The notes below the pieces were generated by a model. It had not been told where the DNA came from, made no database searches, and worked only from the letters and a program-made list of their open reading frames with translations. Below are positions 8,327 to 12,587 of a DNA stretch of 12,587 nucleotides, in pieces. The DNA lies in assembly GCA_036244855.1 (NCBI GenBank), contig BQKZ01000967.1:7316-19902 (forward strand), read 5' to 3'. Each line of letters starts with the position of its first letter. Positions within the stretch are counted from its first letter, which is position 1. Both the position numbers and the translations under genes were made by a program. The stretch is from Temnopleurus reevesii (taxonomy: Eukaryota; Echinodermata; Echinoidea; Temnopleuroida; Temnopleuridae).

Positions 8327-11300
8327 CTGTAGGTGAGAAAAATGAAAAGGAGAAAATTTTCAAATGATGTACGATATATAAACTTAATACTTACAAATAA
8401 AAGGGAAACTGAATTTTCATTTCAAACTATCACTCCACATAAAGGAAAAAAATCTATGGTGAATAAAAAATCCAATGAAATATTTCAAGGCATGTAAAAA
8501 TCAGTTGAAGAAAAATACCACCTAATAAAGCTTAGCATATTAACAGCAAAACCGCATATTTGATTTTTTTTTGCTAGTTCCATAACATCAAAATTACAAA
8601 ATGTGATCAAATTTGAGATCAATTTTGCGAGGAAAAAGTGGCCACTAGAACATTCAATGTTCAATTTGTGCAATATGTGTTTCAATCTGTATTTACTAAA
8701 GCAAGAGCCTTTTCTTTCATAAATAGCAGGAAGGAGGGGGAGAATATCAATAAATCCCCAGTCACAAAGGAGCCAGAAAGCAACATGATTCAACATGAAT
8801 CTATGTTCAATGGAGTCCTGATTAGCTGCATTAAAGAAGAACGAAACCCTGCATTTTATATTCTCTCAGTAGATGGAGAAAAATAAAATGAACCAACTGT
8901 GAAAATTTGAGCATAATCCGACAATCCATTCAAAAGTTATGAATTTACAAAGTTATAGTGAATGTCCCGTCATGGGAATCCTCGAGTCGGCAACGCCGAC
9001 CAATTATTAGTCGTCTACGTTCAAATCTGTGACGTATTTGTGGACAGCTCTCCATTCATTCTGTACACAAAATTTTACAATTTCTTCTTTTTTCAGAAAA
9101 GTGGACACAATTTTCCCTTTTCTCGTCAGTATTATAGGTGTTGGATAATTCTTCAAGTATTGTTGGAAGAATAATGTTGAATAGTTATGGTATATTCAAT
9201 CAAATTTCATAATTATAAAAGATCATGTACACAATAAATGGAGAGTTGTCCGCATATCGTCATAGATTTGTTAAGCGTTGCCAATTCAAGGATCCCCATG
9301 ACATGGGATAATTGAAACTTTGAAAATTCGTAACTTTTGAACGGATTGTCCAATTAAGCTCAAATTTTCACAGTTTGATCATCATATTTTTCTTTATCGA
9401 CTGATAGCAAATTAATTCCAGGATGTCATTCCACTTTAAACCATTACTTACTGGAGCCGGGTGGCCCTTGTACAAAGTCTACGGGAATATAAGAATTCAG
9501 TAGTCAACGGGTTAAATGCCCTTGAACAAAACTCATGTAACAAAAGACTCAACTTGACTAATACATGTAATTGTGTTGAATCATGTTGCTTCCGGGCTTC
9601 TCTGTGACTGGGACTTAACAATAACAACAACAAAAATGTTATTTATTTGTTTGTTTGTTTGGGGTTTTTTTTATCTCACCTGTTTGGTATGAAGAAGCGA
9701 TCTCTGGTTCTCGATCGTATTATGAGCAGTCTGAAGCTGTTCAATGAGCTCGTTGTTATGGCGACGTAGATTGCGGTTATTGAGCTCCAAGTGGTCGATG
9801 TCTCGCTGCAATGCCTTTGGTTGGGCAGGCGAGGGCAGCATCTCTTCCTGAATCACGTGGTACTCCACTTCGTAGGCATGGAGCTTCTTGGAGATGTCCA
9901 GGTGATAGGCCTATAATGACAGAGACAAAAATGAATAAATCTTGCTTTTCAAATACAGCCTCTTTTATAAAATCTAATTACCTACTTTACATTTATTGCT
10001 GTCATCTAAAAGAAAGATTTGCCTAGAACACACAATGTTACACCTGTCATGTTACGGTATGGTATTCATTCTTTCTTCCTTTTCTTCTCATTCATTTGAG
10101 AAAGAAGATGAAGTGTTCTGGCACCAACAATAGTGTGTTGGTTCACTCTGTAGAGTGCTCGCCTCACAACGCGGTGGTACAAGGTTTGATTCCAGAACGC
10201 GCAATACTGAAAGAGGTTAAAAAATGAAAGTTACTGCTACAGTACTATGTTTGCCATTCAATAAGAAGGGAAAGAGTACATTGATCTGGCACTGCATAGC
10301 GATTGCTCGACGAATGATTTTTAAAAAACGAAAAAAGATTTAGGCTTATAGAATTTTGAGTTGAATTTTGAGGGGAAAAAATCAATGCTTGTTATGAAGC
10401 ATAATATGTAATGAATATGATTTGAGTTGGCATTTTGGTAATAGCCATCAATCTGTCATAACAATATGGACACTGATATTGATTCTGTCCAGATAGAAAT
10501 GTTTGCTATAGATCCAATATGTAGAGGACGTCTGCTTATAGTGGTCATTCTTTAATGTTCGCTTTCAGCATCCACTGTAGATAAATTTGATTATTATTTT
10601 TTATAGTTTCTCACCTTGTTAATGATTTTCTCCATCTGGACGATGCCAAGAGAAGGCAGCTGCTTCTTGATGAAGTCTATAATTGATTCAAATCCATCGC
10701 ATTGCAGGATGAGTTCTTCATGACTACCAAGGATGACCAGAGCCACTTTGAAGATCACCTCAAACCCTTGTAGAAAGATCAGATCTAATAAAAAAAAAAA
10801 AGATAAAGGAAAACACAACATCTGAATTCACAAATCATGGCAGATATAATTGAAGAGTTTGTTTCTTGATGAATTTGAGAATGGATTTGAAGCCATCGCA
10901 TTGCAGGATAAGCTCTTTATGACTGCCAAGGATCACCAGAGCCACTTTGAAGATGACTTCGAACCCTTGCAGGAAGATCAGATCTAATAAAGAAGAAAAA
11001 GAGATATTTTACATTCAAACATGATCATCCATTACAATGAATAAATTTGTTTCTAAAAGGAGAGAATAAAACTCAAATCCATCACACCGCAGGATAAGTT
11101 TCTTGTGGCTTTCAAGGATCACAAAAGCTACTTTGAAGATCACCTCAAAAAATTGCAGTAATACAAAAGAAACACAGGAATTCTTAGATTTTGAGTAACA
11201 TCTGGGATATTCTACAATTGGTCAACATATTTGTCTTTTCCCCACATCATTTAAACATTTCATTTATCGGAAGTAAAAAGTAGGAAATTTACTTCATGAA

Positions 11301-12415
11301 TGTACAAAATGTTGGGATGCATATGATCTATGGCCCTAGTTACATAGAAGCCTGGAAGCAACAAGATCCAACACAATTCTTTCTTCAGTTCGCAGTTAGC
11401 TGCCTGCGAACAAAGAGTTGTCTTGAATCACGTTGCTTCCGGGGCTGTATGCGACTGGGGCCTAAGGAATGGCCCCTCTATGAATGATAGGAACTTACCA
11501 AAGACTTTGGAGACAAATCCCAGAGGGAACTGTGAGGCGAAGAGGGTGAGGAACCAAGGAGCCGCATAGAGGGATGGAGCCACCTCATTCTGCTCCAGAT
11601 GGTCGTGGAGACGATGGTGTTCATCGTGGAGAAGACGGGATAACTGGTACATCTGAATCTATGGAGATAAGAAAAAGAAAAGACACAATCTTATACACAG
11701 TAATTGATAAAGGACCCGCATAGAGGGCAGGAGCAACATTCGTTCTGCTCCTAGTGTTCGTGGGGACGATAATGTTAATCGTGACGGAGACGGGATAACT
11801 GGTACATCTGGATCTGTGGAGGCCGCAGAATGTAAAGGTATGAGCTTACTTACATTGATTCATCCATCCATCAATCCATTAAAATAAACCATTCAGTGGA
11901 TTGCTTAATGATTAAAAAAAAAATATATGGTTCAGTACGTTAACGCATGCAGGATTTTCATTATCGGTTCATATCATAATCTTGTTCTATTTTCTAGAGG
12001 ACGAGTCGAGAAGTAGAGGTTAAGTCCCCAGCCTGAAACAGTAAAGGTCTCAGGGAAGGTCTAGAGGTTTAATCTAAAGTACCAAAAGAGATTTCCTTGC
12101 ACCTAGCAAGAAATCAGTCTACACTTCCATTTATCTACAAATAAGTATATAAGTATATTTTTTATGTACCCAATATCCTCAAGCATTACACATTTAGCAA
12201 TCTTCTTTCATGCCTTAGAAAGAGTTACAAATTAACATATGAACGCTACAATCCCCATTATTATTACGACCTAATAACTACAATAAGATCAGAATCAATT
12301 GAAATCAATGATGATATCCTACCTGCAAGGCTGTCATATCTGGCTTGTACTGTCTCCTGAAACCCCAGCAGAACATGAGATACGAGAGCATCTTGAATGC
12401 ATCAGGCTCTTCCAT
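7907..12415 (-). CDS. TBC1D4: TBC1D1/TBC1D4-like Rab GTPase-activating protein, 3' part (join of five exons)
   Basis: The join, in transcript order, is 12415-12323, 11658-11499, 10784-10615, 9910-9680 and 8326-7907, giving 357 codons and a stop. Every junction is GT-AG and phases match (0, 1, 0, 0). Seen in sequence: the blocks [53 protein letters not shown] and [14 protein letters not shown], in an order I recognise from vertebrate TBC1D1 and TBC1D4. Known of the family: the TBC domain stimulates GTP hydrolysis by Rab8/10/14-type GTPases, and in vertebrates Akt or AMPK phosphorylation relieves this block on GLUT4 vesicle traffic. The arginine and glutamine fingers, the phosphorylation sites and the PTB domains are upstream, outside the window. 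Invertebrates often have one gene for both vertebrate paralogues, so the symbol stands for TBC1D1/4. The tail after the coiled coil differs from the vertebrate one. The family call is very secure; the exact paralogue is not. Confidence 0.93.
8843..9432. mobile_element. Foldback (long inverted-repeat) element in the intron between exons D and E
   Basis: The left arm, about 8843-9090, is the reverse complement of the right arm, about 9205-9432. Matching landmarks are AACTGTGAAAATTTGAGC against GCTCAAATTTTCACAGTT, GACAATCCATTCAAAAGTTA against TAACTTTTGAACGGATTGTC, GTCGGCAACGCC against GCGTTGCCAATT, and GACAGCTCTCCATT against AATGGAGAGTTGTCC. The arms exceed 200 bases, with an unpaired centre of about 110 bases around 9091-9204. 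No transposase is encoded. In the pre-mRNA it would form a long hairpin. Confidence 0.75.
9441..9516. repeat. Dispersed repeat copy 2 (intron between exons D and E)
   Basis: It starts CCATTACTTACTGGAGCCGG, with TACAAAGTCTACGGGAATAT and GTCAACGGGTTAA, in the same orientation as the copy at 7574-7655. The reverse reading begins TTAACCCGTTGAC, a form I recognise as common in dispersed repeats of marine invertebrates; no family name can be given from sequence alone. Confidence 0.6.
9642..9672. repeat. TTTG microsatellite and T run
   Basis: (TTTG)n followed by GGGG and eight T lies just inside the intron, beside the exon D donor. Confidence 0.6.
9680..9910 (-). CDS. TBC1D4: TBC1D1/4 exon D (linker and first coiled coil)
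   Basis: The exon opens after ATTATAG with [20 protein letters not shown] and closes at AAACAG|GTGAGA; both ends are phase 0 and it gives 77 codons. The HAYEVEYHV block is diagnostic of TBC1D1/4. From about residue 35 of the exon the heptad-like pattern ([20 protein letters not shown], then [16 protein letters not shown]) predicts a coiled coil, probably for dimer formation. The loop [14 protein letters not shown] is shorter and more proline-rich than its vertebrate counterpart. The longest open frame starts at an internal Met in mid-helix (9868) and overruns the donor by two residues (VR); the splice sites define the real limits. Confidence 0.92.
10134..10200 (+). mobile_element. tRNA-derived SINE head or tRNA pseudogene
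   Basis: Order and spacing are tRNA-like: an A-box-like D arm (TGGTTCACTCTGTAGAGTGC), an anticodon-like arm with CTCGCCTCACAACGCGG, and a B box GGTTTGATTCC (10183-10193). The anticodon region most resembles Val-CAC, but it has an extra base and poor stem pairing and no proper acceptor stem is visible, so it is not a working tRNA gene. It is in the intron between exons C and D, opposite in sense to the host gene. Confidence 0.55.
10201..10614. other. Intron between exons C and D, part without recognised features
   Basis: It is AT-rich and has no exon-like frame, no repeat partner in the window and no tRNA structure beyond the SINE head at 10134-10200. Confidence 0.55.
10615..10784 (-). CDS. 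TBC1D4: TBC1D1/4 exon C (end of TBC domain and following helices)
   Basis: The acceptor is a 12-base T run on the transcribed strand followed by ATTAG, then AT CTG ATC. The donor is AACAAG|GTGAGA. With the split Asp it encodes 57 residues: [20 protein letters not shown], then a helix ending MEKIINK. This closes the TBC domain and starts the linker to the coiled coil, as in vertebrate TBC1D1/4. The length is 2 + 168 bases, so it enters in phase 1 and leaves in phase 0, matching exon D. Two upstream partial copies of this exon lie in the same intron (10858-10983 and about 11054-11158). This is the only copy with the complete 3' end and a good donor. Confidence 0.93.
10858..10983 (-). pseudogene. 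Truncated upstream copy of exon C (C')
   Basis: It lies 199 bases upstream of exon C and has the same ATTAG acceptor and phase. It reads [20 protein letters not shown], then [20 protein letters not shown] and KQ, without a frame break. Against exon C over 42 codons, 18 codons differ: 14 silently and 4 with changes (two E to K, I to L, D to K). After KQ the similarity stops; the last 15 residues of exon C (LPSLGIVQ to INK) and its donor are missing, and the frame continues TLQLYLP to a TGA at 10835-10837. It could be a decayed alternative exon, or a living exon that ends the protein early or triggers nonsense-mediated decay. RNA data would decide. Confidence 0.8.
11054..11158 (-). pseudogene. 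Degenerate second upstream copy of exon C (C'')
   Basis: It sits about 186 bases upstream of C'. It is recognisable from CTGCAA (11158) onward: [20 protein letters not shown], then LILRCDGFE, open in the same frame as exon C for about 29 codons. A one-base insertion and a three-base deletion then disturb the frame. The segment before CTGCAA, including the AG acceptor, is not recognisable, so normal splicing into it is unlikely. Its 3' flank (AGAAACAAATTTATTCATT) aligns with the flank of C' (AAGAAACAAACTCTTCAATT), so C'' and C' share the same 3' truncation and are sister copies rather than independent duplicates of exon C. Confidence 0.7.
11332..11462. mobile_element. Short MITE (131 bp) next to the exon B donor
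   Basis: Its terminal inverted repeats begin GGCCCTAGTTACATAGAAGC on the left; the right end reverse-complemented gives GGCCCCAGTCGCATACAGCC; both arms continue with GGAAGCAAC and a TGATTCAA-like stretch. The centre also has a small palindrome (TTCGCAG and CTGCGAA). It belongs to the same family as 8756-9617. It lies in the intron between exons B and C, 36 bases from the exon B donor. Confidence 0.7.
11499..11658 (-). CDS. TBC1D4: TBC1D1/4 exon B (C-terminal TBC domain helices)
   Basis: The exon begins after a CCATAG acceptor with [20 protein letters not shown] and ends at VSKVF plus the first base of the next codon, at TTTG|GTAAGT (phase 1). The core [20 protein letters not shown] is the conserved TBC motif that packs against the Rab-binding half of the domain; it is near-identical in vertebrate TBC1D1/4. 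At 160 bases it gives 53 codons plus one base, and joining to exon C restores Asp (G+AT). A partial, broken copy of its first 103 bases lies upstream in the preceding intron (11711-11813), and a MITE ends only 36 bases beyond its donor. Confidence 0.93.
11711..11813 (-). pseudogene. Broken partial copy of exon B (B')
   Basis: It starts after a good acceptor (CCTCCACAG) and reads [12 protein letters not shown], then TAA (11775-11777), with a second stop (TAG) further on. It aligns base for base with the first 103 bases of exon B, with compensating small indels, up to the codons for SLYAA; then similarity ends, so the second half of the exon and the donor are missing. With stops and no donor it is a dead exon copy. 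It lies in the intron between exons A and B. Confidence 0.75.
11823..12322. other. Intron between exons A and B, remainder without recognised features
   Basis: Beyond the B' pseudo-exon this 500-base stretch is ordinary AT-rich intron; no repeat partner or RNA gene was found. Confidence 0.6.
12323..12415 (-). CDS. TBC1D4: TBC1D1/4 exon A (TBC domain, 31 codons)
   Basis: This internal exon is preceded by a TTTAG acceptor and followed by a CAG|GTAGGA donor, phase 0 at both ends. It reads [15 protein letters not shown], then [14 protein letters not shown], matching the family stretch just before the [10 protein letters not shown] helix of the TBC domain. The ATG at 12415 is an internal methionine, not a start: the family has hundreds of residues upstream, and an intron acceptor directly precedes it. 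The residues CW in the middle replace the small acidic/Gly pair usual at this site in vertebrates. It was too short to stand out as an open frame and was found by walking upstream from exon B. Confidence 0.88.
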
Positions 12416-12473
12416 CTAAACAGGGCAAAAAATCATTAAATTATGTCACATTATTGTTTCCATTTTCTGTCCT

Positions 12474-12553
12474 TTATCATCATTATCGTTATTATCATCA
12501 TCATCACCATCTCCATCATCACCACTATCATTATCATCATTATCACCATCATT

Positions 12554-12587
<34 letters not shown>
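12474..12587. repeat. ATC/ATT microsatellite at the right edge
   Basis: TCATCATTATC-type trinucleotides run to the window end with a perfect (ATC)n at the edge; it continues beyond. It begins about 60 bases upstream of exon A in the gene's sense. Confidence 0.85.

Larger units (their letters stand above)
8756..9617. mobile_element. MITE with CCCAGTCACA ends, interrupted by nested insertions
   Basis: The left end (8756 on) reads CCCCAGTCACAAAGGAGCC, then AGCAACATGATTCAACA. The right end (about 9567-9617) is its inverted match: TGTTGAATCATGTTGCTTCC, then TCTGTGACTGGG. The same terminal sequence bounds the short element at 11332-11462 and appears alone at 5342-5387. Between these ends lie the large foldback element (8843-9432) and the dispersed repeat (9441-9516), so this looks like one older MITE with later insertions. 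No target-site duplication was clear. Confidence 0.55.

Noticed and set aside
8485..8886. Frames 8485-8796 (-) and 8638-8886 (+)
   Set aside because: They are intronic; the plus frame runs into the MITE and foldback left arm, and the minus frame is AT-rich with no splice signals or known motif.
8962..9174. Plus frame in the foldback element, considered as a transposase fragment
   Set aside because: The sequence is explained by the inverted-repeat arm and has no DDE or other transposase motif.
10134..10200. Functional tRNA-Val gene
   Set aside because: The B box is good but the anticodon stem is poor, a base is inserted and there is no acceptor stem; a SINE head or pseudogene fits better.
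11711..11813. B' as an alternative exon
   Set aside because: It has two in-frame stops and no donor, and lacks the conserved second half of exon B.
12474..12587. CRISPR-like array at the right edge
   Set aside because: It is a plain ATC/ATT microsatellite with no spacer structure, in an animal gene intron.

Overview
The window looks like animal genomic DNA, probably from a marine invertebrate deuterostome such as an echinoderm. Overall it is AT-rich. It holds short exons with GT-AG introns of about 0.65-1.35 kb and many short inverted-repeat transposons, SINE/LINE-like tails and microsatellites. No bacterial-type operon is present. The host group is an inference from repeat style and protein similarity; I cannot name a species.

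The one gene I can identify is on the minus strand. It is the 3' end of a TBC1D1/TBC1D4 (AS160)-type Rab GTPase-activating protein, in five exons reading right to left: A 12415-12323, B 11658-11499, C 10784-10615, D 9910-9680 and E 8326-7907. All splice phases agree and the joined exons encode 357 residues. They cover the C-terminal half of the TBC domain, the following helical linker and coiled coil, and a low-complexity tail. The catalytic half of the TBC domain and the N-terminal PTB domains lie beyond the right edge. In vertebrates this family couples insulin/Akt signalling to Rab control of vesicle traffic, including GLUT4.

The most unusual feature is repeated local duplication inside this gene. 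Exon B has a dead partial copy (B', 11813-11711). Exon C has two upstream partial copies in tandem at about 190-200 bp spacing (C' 10983-10858 and C'' about 11158-11054). C' keeps the acceptor and reading frame, and 14 of its 18 codon differences from exon C are silent, a pattern expected of sequence once under protein-level selection. It lacks the 3' quarter of the exon and runs into an in-frame stop. At the gene's 3' end, the last codons and stop codon lie in the first of seven degenerate copies of a roughly 100-140 bp unit that continues through the presumed 3' UTR (about 7960 down to 7070).

Region by region: 1-860 is relatively GC- and CpG-rich, with promoter-like motifs, a possible splice donor at 465/466 and a GC hairpin, but no gene I can prove. 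860-3540 is AT-rich with simple-sequence tracts and no recognised gene. 3548-6200 is a field of small transposons: a SINE/LINE tail, two copies of a Harbinger-like MITE, three members of a family with ends resembling GGGCGGTGTTTCA, a tandem pair of about 170 bp period, and a possible LINE tail. 6440-6932 has two short tandem arrays. 7070-12415 is the TBC1D1/4 gene with its 3' UTR and introns. The intron between exons D and E contains a roughly 590 bp foldback element nested in another MITE. The window ends in an ATC/ATT microsatellite.
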